Shown: positions 1 through 5,078 of the stretch, in pieces
Layout of the letters: each line of letters starts with the position of its first letter
Numbering within the stretch: position 1 is the first letter of the stretch
Origin: an uncultured Desulfobulbaceae bacterium
GTDB lineage: Bacteria > Desulfobacterota > Desulfobulbia > Desulfobulbales > BM004
Assembly (NCBI GenBank): GCA_947258675.1
Contig: CAMYJP010000088.1
Location: 1-14,596, forward strand
Direction of reading: 5' to 3'
DNA length: 14,596 nt
Translations under genes and position numbers: made by a program
Notes under the pieces: model-generated
Told to the model about the DNA's origin: nothing
Databases searched by the model: none
What the model saw: only the letters and a program-made list of their open reading frames with translations

Positions 1-213
1 AACAAAAAAACTCTAGGTGACGATATAACCCCGCGTCCTGGAATGGTCCTCGGCATGACGATTGACAAAGACAACGAAAAACATAAAATCCCGGCAATGA
101 TCGTTGAAGTTGAAGGGGAACAGATTACGGTTGATTTTAATCATCCTTTGGCTGGTCAAGCTCTTACTTACAAAATTAATGTGCAATCAATAACCAAACG
201 TCCCCCCGCATAG
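1..213 (+). CDS. FKBP-type peptidyl-prolyl isomerase, SlyD-like (3' end only)
   Basis: Seen: an open frame of 70 codons enters from the left edge in frame 1 and stops at TAG 211-213. The C-terminal segment contains DFNHPLAGQALTYKINV, which matches the DFNHPLAGKTL-type signature of SlyD/FkpA-like FKBP domains, followed by a short tail (ITKRPPA). Known of the family: these proteins catalyse cis-trans isomerisation of prolyl bonds and often act as folding chaperones; SlyD has a metal-binding His-rich tail. Here the tail is short and has no histidines, so it resembles the short SlyD-like proteins rather than E. coli SlyD itself. The N-terminal half and its start lie outside the window, so export cannot be judged. 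No convincing terminator was seen after the stop. Confidence 0.85.
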   Translation, partial: NKKTLGDDITPRPGMVLGMTIDKDNEKHKIPAMIVEVEGEQITVDFNHPLAGQALTYKINVQSITKRPPA

Positions 214-466
214 CCTACGCTTCTCATAAATAGTACCATTTTTTTCATATAACTATCCTCCATTCTCGTTCCTAACACCTTAAAATTCTATCAGAAATTT
301 GTTTTTTATGAGCATTGCCCAGAGTGCTTCATATGCGCGGGATTATTACATATGTTCTTTGAGCAATCTCTATTCGTGAATTATGCAGGTCAGAGACTTT
401 CCAAATTTCGTTACCATGATTATGTAATTAATAATGTGAAGTAGTTTTCATAGAAAAAAATAGACT

Positions 467-471
467 GGAGG
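467..471 (+). promoter_or_regulatory. Shine-Dalgarno site that fixes the start of the selenoprotein gene
   Basis: GGAGG is followed by a 7-nt spacer and then ATG at 479-481. This is a near-ideal ribosome binding site. It argues that translation begins upstream of the in-frame TGA and not at the ATG at 596, which has no comparable site before it. Confidence 0.85.
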
Positions 472-478
472 CAAAATT

Positions 479-1048
479 ATGGCAGAGAGTATACATTGGG
501 AAAGTGAATTGGATACTGCCCTGGAAAGGGCAAAGAATGAAAACAAAACTATTCTTCTTGATTTCTTCAATCCCGGCTGAATCGGTTGCCAACAGATGGG
601 TACAGTTACGTACCCTGAACCGAAGGTCATAGAATATTTCGAAGCTAATTTGATTCCTTTGCAGGTTGCGTTTGATGACGAACCAATATCTAAAGATTTC
701 AACATCAAATGGACGCCGGCGTTAATCACCTTAGGACAGGATGGCAGAGAACATCACAGAACAATTGGATTTCTCGATCCACAAGGATTACTTGCCAGAC
801 TGCTGCTTGGTATTGGCAAATATCACTTTGATAATGATCGTTTTGTTGAAACGGCTTCAGTGCTTGGTACGATTATGAAAGAATATCCACAAAGTGATGC
901 TGTTCCTGAAGCAATTTTCATATCCGGAGTAACAGGATATAAAAGTTCAGGAAACCCCGGCCCCCTCAAAGAAGCCTATGAAAAGCTCAGTAGCAATTAT
1001 CCAGATAATGAATGGACAAAACGAGCATATCCCTATCGACTTTTATAA
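479..1048 (+). CDS. Selenocysteine-containing thioredoxin-fold protein with UxxC motif and TPR-like C-terminus
   Basis: Seen: from ATG 479 (strong GGAGG site) the frame runs 189 residues to TAA at 1046-1048, broken only by TGA at codon 34. Residues 28-37 read DFFNPG-U-IGC and align position by position with the thioredoxin active site (DFWAPWCGPC), so the TGA takes the place of the first, nucleophilic cysteine; Cys37 is the resolving one. Pro80 in KWTPALI fits the thioredoxin cis-proline. Residues 1 to about 100 are the thioredoxin fold; about 105-189 look helical and TPR-like (GKYHFDNDRFVETASVLGTI, then EAYEKLSSNYPDNEWTKRA). No signal peptide, so probably cytoplasmic. Known: cysteine forms of this layout (CIGCQQM) occur in related bacteria, from memory. 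Inferred: a thiol-disulfide or selenol redox enzyme of unknown substrate. A SECIS-like hairpin follows the TGA and a terminator closes the gene, so it appears monocistronic. A plain nonsense mutation is unlikely given the exact motif position and intact downstream frame. Confidence 0.87.
578..580 (+). other. In-frame UGA read as selenocysteine (codon 34)
   Basis: TGA lies 33 codons after the ATG at 479. It precedes ATC GGT TGC, giving U-I-G-C, the redox motif of a thioredoxin fold. It is the only stop in the frame before 1046. The selenocysteine machinery genes (selA, selB, selC, selD) are not in this window, so decoding capacity has to be shown elsewhere in the genome. Confidence 0.85.
581..622 (+). 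promoter_or_regulatory. Bacterial SECIS-like element
   Basis: Directly after the UGA the mRNA can fold into a two-part hairpin. The upper stem is GGGUAC (598-603) with GUACCC (610-615), 6 perfect pairs, closing a 6-nt loop AGUUAC (604-609). The lower stem is CGGUU (583-587) with AACCG (618-622), 5 perfect pairs. C593-G617 and A594-U616 can add two pairs between them, leaving GAU (595-597) bulged just under the upper stem. The loop carries GUU with G as its second base, 25 nt past the UGA. Known: bacterial SECIS elements that bind SelB sit inside the coding region just 3' of the UGA and need a short stem with G/U in the apical loop; this one fits in distance and shape. Confidence 0.82.
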
Positions 1049-1055
1049 CCATCTT

Positions 1056-1106
1056 GTCTTCGTCCGTTTGGATTAATTTATCGACCAGACGGACGAAGAC
1101 TGTTTT
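1056..1106 (+). terminator. Long-stem terminator after the selenoprotein gene
   Basis: Bases 1056-1071 pair with 1085-1100: 12 perfect pairs (GTCTTCGTCCGT with ACGGACGAAGAC), one T-G wobble, then TGG with CCA. The loop is 13 nt. The stem begins 8 bases after the stop codon and is followed by TGTTTTC on the plus strand, a short and imperfect U-tract. The stem is long enough to act as a terminator or 3'-end stabiliser. Confidence 0.75.
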
Positions 1107-1241
1107 CAATGCTCAAAGAGACAGCGTTTACCTTCTAGAGACTTAAGAGAATATTTTTACTGTTATTTGTAGTAATCCTAACACGACTAACATAAGCCAA
1201 ATTAAGGTTTCGATAAATTCTGACATTCAACACTTGGTTCC

Positions 1242-1598
1242 TCATCGAAGATAGCAATCAAGATCAGAATCAAAAGTAGATTCTCTGTTATTGGTATAAT
1301 CTGATTCGGCTGGATTATGAGCTTCGCTGATTCTTACATCATGGAAAATTGGTACGGTAGCCACCTTCGGATGCATATCCGACTGTGAAACGGTTATTTT
1401 TATTTCTTTACCGGGTTTTGGTACAATTTTATTTATATCCAGTTTGTAACAGACACCGTTTTTTGGCCCGTCACCTCTTGCGATGAATACTCCATGAAAC
1501 AATTTCTGTTCACTCTTTTTCGCGAACAAATTTGGGGTACCTATGTTCTCTGATGTGCTCTGTCTATCTTTGATCGATAAAAAATCTCTATTTTCCAA
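1242..1598 (-). CDS. Hypothetical protein, weak start
   Basis: Seen: an open frame of 118 codons whose only plausible start is a TTG (1596-1598) with no clear Shine-Dalgarno site; upstream the frame stays open for 15 more codons without ATG or GTG, then meets TAG. The central part (about residues 32-90, SEQKLFHGVFIARGDGPKNG to FHDVRIS) has the composition of a folded beta-rich protein, while the N-terminus is low-information. No signal peptide, membrane segment or known motif was recognised. It lies about 110 bases downstream of the LuxR-type gene on the same strand. It could be a small real gene, or the remnant of a longer one that lost its 5' end. No function is proposed. Confidence 0.4.
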   Translation of the reverse strand: MENRDFLSIKDRQSTSENIGTPNLFAKKSEQKLFHGVFIARGDGPKNGVCYKLDINKIVPKPGKEIKITVSQSDMHPKVATVPIFHDVRISEAHNPAESDYTNNRESTFDSDLDCYLR

Positions 1599-1706
1599 GT
1601 GGATAGCAGGAAATGATGATTTAATGGACGCTAAGAAATGCTAATAGTGTTCTATTGAGAAGAAAATAGTCTCCATTGTTAAAGAATCTTGGCACAGGTG
1701 GATAAA

Positions 1707-2000
1707 TTAACGCATATTTTTTAAACCCCAGAGAATGGCTTGAAACCGGTTGGGAACGTTGATCTTCTTATAGATTTTATAGACATACGTTTTGACGGTA
1801 TTTTCACTTATATTTAAATTAGATGCAATTTCCTTATTGCTTAACCCAGCTGAAATTCTGGTGAGAACTTCTCTCTCCCTTATCGTCAACATGGTGGCAT
1901 CGGTACTCGTAGAATGGGTAATCAATTGTCTTTTTGGCTTGAAATAATATTCCTTCAATCTTTTTTCAGTTTCCATTCCTCCCCCTTCACAATAATTCAT
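1707..2000 (-). CDS. Small LuxR/GerE-type HTH transcription factor
   Basis: Seen: 97 residues. Residues about 38-95 form a typical GerE helix-turn-helix: LTIREREVLTRISAGLSNKE, then IA..L.ISENTVKTYVYKIYKKI. The conserved E-R-E-V-L, G-x-S-N-K-E-I-A and TVKTHV-like motifs are all present. There is only a roughly 35-residue N-terminal segment and no receiver or ligand-binding domain, so it is a stand-alone DNA-binding module. It starts 6 bases after the PilZ gene stop, so the two are probably cotranscribed. The start is uncertain: ATG 2000 lacks a clear site, while an internal ATG at 1976 (residue 9) sits right behind GGGGGAGG, which is too close for that ATG. Inferred role: the output half of a c-di-GMP-linked pair; the target genes are unknown. 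Confidence 0.85.
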   Translation of the reverse strand: MNYCEGGGMETEKRLKEYYFKPKRQLITHSTSTDATMLTIREREVLTRISAGLSNKEIASNLNISENTVKTYVYKIYKKINVPNRFQAILWGLKNMR

Positions 2001-2006
2001 TCGTAA

Positions 2007-2351
2007 CTAATCTTTTTCATATGAAAAAGATGATTTGAATGACGAAATCAAAAATTTTTCACTCAAACAAACAGCCATATCTTTTTCGCTACTCCTCAAG
2101 ACCTTTCCCGCAACCTTAATTCTTGCTCTTTTTCCCTTGAGAATGTCCTTTTTACCGGGAACAACTATATCTAACATCACTTCTGTTCCTACAGGCAGAG
2201 CATGCGTGGTTTCAAAGTAAGCACCACCTGAACTGATATTACTGGTGAAAAGTTCATAGGTTCTCTCTTTCCCTTCATCGTCAACCATTGAAAGACAAGT
2301 GGGTAATACAAGGAAAAATCTTTCTAGCTTTCTCTTATCCTTTTCTGCCAT
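2007..2351 (-). CDS. PilZ-domain c-di-GMP-binding protein
   Basis: Seen: 114 residues from the chosen ATG (2349-2351). Both PilZ ligand motifs are present: R7-K-L-E-R11 (RxxxR) near the N-terminus and N38-I-S-S-G-G43 ([D/N]xSxxG). The following segment (AYFETTHALPVGTEVMLDIV, and AGKVLRS near the end) has the usual PilZ beta-barrel pattern. Known: these residues bind cyclic di-GMP and the domain acts as an effector. The start at 2351 has AAGGA just upstream (AAGGACTC-ATG); a longer form from ATG 2381 adds 10 residues but has no ribosome site. The protein is a single domain, probably cytoplasmic. It is directly followed by the LuxR-type gene, suggesting a sensor-regulator pair. Confidence 0.85.
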   Translation of the reverse strand: MAEKDKRKLERFFLVLPTCLSMVDDEGKERTYELFTSNISSGGAYFETTHALPVGTEVMLDIVVPGKKDILKGKRARIKVAGKVLRSSEKDMAVCLSEKFLISSFKSSFSYEKD

Positions 2352-2381
2352 GAGTCCTTTTTTTTTGTAATCACTATCCAT

Positions 2382-2807
2382 TTAAATGACAACTTTTAAG
2401 GCGAACACAAAATTCGGAAAAAAAAGGGTAAAAATACGGGATTATTAACCGTATTGTAGCTGGAAAAGTCTAAGGTACCAGAAGTTGAGATTACTGGCTT
2501 GCTAAAAAAATGTCAGTATCTCTTGCCCAAAACCATGATTCCGTGACCTAATGATTCTTATCATGTGTATAATACTTTAGCTACATGATAATCAAAAGAG
2601 TGACAAACAGTTTTTTACATCCAAAATAACAAAATCAGATCAAGAATTTCAGTTCTCCAACCTGGCATTATTTTATCTGAATAATGTTGGTTATCTTTAC
2701 TTCATGTAAAAGATATATTTTCAACCTTCATAGTAGAAATTTTGATTCGAGAAAAAAAACAGAGCCGAAATCCTGGTTTTTTAAAAATGTTAATAATAGT
2801 TCTTCTA
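2382..2807. other. 426-base gene-free stretch between the PilZ gene and the cupin gene
   Basis: No credible coding frame was found. It is very AT-rich and holds several dyads. 2433-2439 with 2449-2455 (AATACGG with CCGTATT) is followed on the minus strand by T-runs and lies about 80 nt upstream of the PilZ start. 2558-2566 with 2583-2591 is listed separately. 2662-2672 with 2680-2690 is a G-U-rich stem that pairs only as plus-strand RNA. An imperfect stem spans about 2692-2715. On the minus strand, T-runs after the cupin stop (near 2751-2758) could serve as a weak terminator. None is proven. Confidence 0.5.
2558..2591 (+). promoter_or_regulatory. Perfect 9-bp inverted repeat flanking a TATAAT box
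   Basis: TTATCATGT (2558-2566) and ACATGATAA (2583-2591) are exact reverse complements. Between them TATAAT (2568-2573) is a perfect sigma-70 -10 hexamer in the plus orientation. The best -35 match (GTGACC, 2543-2548) is spaced 19 bp away, which is long. The right arm continues as ATGATAATCA, ten bases identical to the middle of the classical Fur box. It could be an operator-controlled promoter, but no plus-strand gene follows nearby; alternatively it is a chance dyad in AT-rich DNA. Confidence 0.35.
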
Positions 2808-3182
2808 TCACATTTTCTTCCATTCAATAACTAATACTTGTTGGTTTTCGGTTCCAATAACCTCTACAGCATGAGTTTTGCCTGGACTATAAAGTACCTG
2901 GTCTGCGGAGAACGATTTCTCAACAACCTTGCCTTCAGAGTTTGTGAGTTTCCCTTTCCATGGTGCGAAAAAATATGCGACATAAGCAGGATGAGTATGC
3001 ATAGGTACTTTTGTACCAGGAGGACGATTAGCTTTGGCCACTCGCACATCGTCATTTTCAAATAAAACCTTAACATCTCCTGATTCCGGCATAGCATCGG
3101 CCGCTAATGCCGTCCTCGCAGAAAAGACCAACAACAAGGCCACCATCAAAATATTCCCGGCAAGAAAAAATAAATTTTTCAT
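2808..3182 (-). CDS. Secreted (periplasmic) small cupin protein
   Basis: Seen: 124 residues. Residues 1-27 are a signal peptide (KN, then a hydrophobic run, then SARTALA-A with likely cleavage after Ala27). The mature part is a single cupin barrel: PPGTKVPMHTHPAYVAYFF gives His62 and His64 of cupin motif 1, and SPGKTHAVEVIGTEN gives His104 of motif 2. The usual glutamate of motif 1 is not obvious, so a three-His metal site is the safest reading. The start is secure: AAGGAGGG (3191-3198), spacer 8 nt. The gene stands alone, after a structured leader of about 200 nt with its own promoter. Known: cupins range from enzymes to metal or sugar binders, so the reaction cannot be named. Confidence 0.85.
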   Translation of the reverse strand: MKNLFFLAGNILMVALLLVFSARTALAADAMPESGDVKVLFENDDVRVAKANRPPGTKVPMHTHPAYVAYFFAPWKGKLTNSEGKVVEKSFSADQVLYSPGKTHAVEVIGTENQQVLVIEWKKM

Positions 3183-3236
3183 AATGTACTCCCTCCTTAT
3201 AAATATTTTTTGATAGTTTTCTGCTTAAATACTCGT

Positions 3237-3383
3237 GTGGCATCACGTCCTTTCATTTAAGGAGATAGCCACTAAAAAACACAAAAGCCTCCACCGAGGT
3301 CTTAGACCCCTTTGAAGGCTTATTAAAGTATTTTGCGCACCTCTTTCATGTGATCCCCCCCTAGGGAAAGAGGTAATGTCTAA
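3237..3383 (-). ncRNA. Structured leader RNA of the cupin gene (candidate riboswitch, attenuator or sRNA)
   Basis: Read as minus-strand RNA from a start predicted near 3383. Hairpin 1: ACCUCUUUC (3374-3366) pairs perfectly with GAAAGAGGU (3347-3339), closing an 18-nt G-rich loop. Hairpin 2: AAGCCU (3321-3316) with AGGCUU (3290-3285), holding an inner GGUC-UAA-GACC (3308-3298), followed by UUGUGUUUUUU. Hairpin 3: GUGGC (3272-3268) with GCCAC (3241-3237), and inside it UCCUU (3263-3259) with AAGGA (3252-3248). The AUCAC in the loop of hairpin 1 can pair with the GUGAU in the internal loop of hairpin 3. The 3' arm of hairpin 1 (GAGGU) can alternatively pair with ACCUC inside hairpin 2. The combination suggests cis-regulation; the class is not recognised. 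Confidence 0.55.
3274..3321 (-). terminator. Terminator-like hairpin inside the cupin leader
   Basis: On the minus strand the stem AAGCCU/AGGCUU (3321-3316 with 3290-3285), with an inner GGUC/GACC helix, is followed directly by UUGUGUUUUUU (ending at 3274). It lies between the predicted cupin promoter and the cupin start, so it would be an attenuator, or the 3' end of a small RNA of about 110 nt. It could also catch read-through from thiL. Confidence 0.5.
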
Positions 3384-3389
3384 ATGCAA

Positions 3390-3418
3390 AGTTTAATTAC
3401 GGCTTAACTAATGATCAA
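3390..3418 (-). promoter_or_regulatory. Predicted sigma-70 promoter for the cupin leader
   Basis: On the minus strand TTGATC (3418-3413) and TAAACT (3395-3390) are separated by exactly 17 bases; each matches four of six consensus positions. Transcription would start near 3383, a few bases before hairpin 1 of the leader, giving an untranslated leader of about 200 nt. This is a prediction from pattern alone. Confidence 0.4.
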
Positions 3419-3522
3419 GTGCCACAAAGTGAAAATGTGTATGATTTATTACGTAGGGGTTGCCACCATCTGAACTCGCTAACAACGGTTTATCGTTCAA
3501 GATGTAATTTGGTTATGCAAAG

Positions 3523-4557
3523 TTAAGAAAATTCTGAAAAATGATCATATCCCTGGAAACCAATTTCAATTATCTGTCCATCGGAATGAGAAAGGTATAC
3601 GCCTGAACGTTGACTCATTCGCCCGATACAGAAAATTTCACGCCCGGCCTTATCTTTAACCAAGTTGTAGACCTTGTCTCTATCGTCAGGAGATGAAGTG
3701 AAAAGCAATTGATAATCCTCACCGCCCTTTAAGGCCAGATCCAGAGCTGACAAATTTAAATGGTCCGCTGCTTCGCGCATTAATGGAGAAAGGGGCAATT
3801 CATCAGCTTGGATTTCAGCCCCGATTCCACTTTCAGTGCAAATGTGGGCAAGATCAGTAGCTAATCCATCAGAGAGATCCACCATTGAATGAACAATTTG
3901 GTTTTCCGCCAACAACTCTCCAATTTCAACCTGTGGCTCCGGATTAGTATGAGCTAATAACAATTGCTGGAATTTATCCTCTTCAACTATGGGTAATTTC
4001 TCATGAATTCTTTTATAAATCTCCAACCCTGCTGCGGCATCACCAATACAGCCACTCACCCAAATCAAATCGCCAGGTTTTGCACCTGAACGATACACAA
4101 TCAGATCTTCTTCTCCCTCACCAATGATCGTAATTGAGAAAACTGCATCTTTTCGAACTTTAACAGTATCCCCACCTATCAATATTACGCCATGCTCTTT
4201 CAGAACCCCGGTAAAACCTTTAATAAAATCAGAGAACCAGGGTTCACCTGGATCTGGTATGCCAGCAGAAAACAAGGCAAACCGTGGCCGTCCACCCATT
4301 GCTGCAATATCACTGATGTTAGTAGAAGCGGCCTTACGCCCTAAATAATAAGGAGCATGCCATTCAAGATTAAAATGAATTGTCTCAACCAATGTATCGG
4401 TGGTAACTAAGAATACCTTACCGCTGGTTCCTCGCACTACTGCACAGTCATCGCCAATCCCCATTAAAACGTCATTATTACTGGTACCGGCCAATCCCTT
4501 TATCTGTTCGATTAATTCCCTTTCTGAAAATTTATTTTTTGGGTTGCCGCTTTTCAA
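3523..4557 (-). CDS. thiL: Thiamine-phosphate kinase
   Basis: ThiL phosphorylates thiamine monophosphate with ATP to give thiamine diphosphate, the last step of cofactor synthesis, in the cytoplasm. Seen: 344 residues, slightly over the usual 320-330. Hallmarks in order: GIGDDCAVV (residues 33-41, Mg/ATP-binding aspartates), TTDTLVETIHF, NISDIAAMGGRP, GGDTVK, DLSDGLATDL and GGEDYQLLF. All are typical of the ThiL/PurM-like AIR synthase superfamily. The start is TTG (4555-4557); no ATG is available before the GDD motif, and the 12 codons upstream lead back to the stop of the preceding gene with no better start. No good ribosome site is seen, so coupling to the gene 36 bases upstream is likely. 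It is the last gene of the minus-strand cluster beginning with the methyltransferase. Confidence 0.95.
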   Translation of the reverse strand: MKSGNPKNKFSERELIEQIKGLAGTSNNDVLMGIGDDCAVVRGTSGKVFLVTTDTLVETIHFNLEWHAPYYLGRKAASTNISDIAAMGGRPRFALFSAGIPDPGEPWFSDFIKGFTGVLKEHGVILIGGDTVKVRKDAVFSITIIGEGEEDLIVYRSGAKPGDLIWVSGCIGDAAAGLEIYKRIHEKLPIVEEDKFQQLLLAHTNPEPQVEIGELLAENQIVHSMVDLSDGLATDLAHICTESGIGAEIQADELPLSPLMREAADHLNLSALDLALKGGEDYQLLFTSSPDDRDKVYNLVKDKAGREIFCIGRMSQRSGVYLSHSDGQIIEIGFQGYDHFSEFS

Positions 4558-4593
4558 AATATAATTAGACCAATTCCTTGCAAAAAATTTAGA

Positions 4594-4956
4594 TTATTTT
4601 ACCAGGCGCAATACAGCCTTTTTCCTTTTCTTCTTATCTACGCTGCTTTTTTTAGGGGCATCGCCGTTGAAATCAACGGCTTTCACAAAACGCTTTTCAC
4701 CACCCATACTAAATATTTCCATACCGGTCATTTGCGGAGTTCTTAAAATCCAGGTGAGGCTTTGAATCGGTACAGTAAGTACCTGCATGGTGACATGCCA
4801 CCATTCATCTTGTTTGGTCTCGTCTCGTTTTATATTCTCAACAAGGGCGTAAACCAGCATCTGGGGTTTCTTGGCTGCAATAAGGACAATATCCCCAATA
4901 ATAGTTGTATCCTTGAATTTTATTACACCTTTAAGTTCTTCAACCAACTTTTCCAT
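4594..4956 (-). CDS. Conserved-looking small protein of unknown function upstream of thiL
   Basis: Seen: 120 residues from ATG 4956. The body (residues about 1-95, e.g. VEELKGVIKFKDTTIIGDIV, then WWHVTMQVLTVPIQSLTWIL) alternates hydrophobic and polar residues as in a compact alpha/beta domain; two adjacent Trp and a segment MTGMEIFSMGGEKRFVKAV stand out. The C-terminal tail is strongly basic (KKSSVDKKKRKK), which could contact RNA, DNA or the membrane surface. No signal peptide or transmembrane helix. It ends 36 bases before thiL on the same strand and frame, so they are probably cotranscribed. The family was not recognised and no function is claimed; a role in thiamine metabolism would be guessing from position only. 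Confidence 0.75.
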   Translation of the reverse strand: MEKLVEELKGVIKFKDTTIIGDIVLIAAKKPQMLVYALVENIKRDETKQDEWWHVTMQVLTVPIQSLTWILRTPQMTGMEIFSMGGEKRFVKAVDFNGDAPKKSSVDKKKRKKAVLRLVK

Positions 4957-5058
4957 TCCAGGTTACTCAGCAATATTTAAGCTTTTACTTCACTAGTTTT
5001 ATACAATGAAATATATGAGAATAGATAGTTGTCCCTCTAGTGGTGACACTTGTCTGCT

Positions 5059-5078
5059 GTCCGGCAGTTAAACCGGAC
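5059..5078. repeat. Inverted repeat at the 3' end of comM
   Basis: GTCCGG (5059-5064) and CCGGAC (5073-5078) form a 6-bp GC-rich stem with an 8-nt loop that contains the comM stop codon. No T-run follows on the minus strand, so it is not a canonical intrinsic terminator; it may slow or process the transcript between comM and the small gene downstream. Confidence 0.3.

Noticed and set aside
359..387. Sigma-70 promoter for the selenoprotein gene (TTGAGC, 17 bp, TATGCA)
   Set aside because: The -10 matches only three of six positions; too weak to call.
448..729. 93-codon frame on the minus strand
   Set aside because: It lies opposite the selenoprotein coding sequence and has no motif; it is a shadow frame.
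596..1048. 150-residue protein starting at ATG 596
   Set aside because: This is the truncated reading of the selenoprotein. It has no ribosome site and would lack half of the thioredoxin fold, while ATG 479 has an ideal GGAGG.
3237..3374. Lysine riboswitch, suggested by AGAGGUGCG and GGCUAUCUC on the minus strand
   Set aside because: The two pieces recall the ends of the lysine riboswitch, but they are only about 80 bases apart, the P1 pairing fails, the other conserved core segments are missing, and the downstream gene is a cupin, not a lysine gene.
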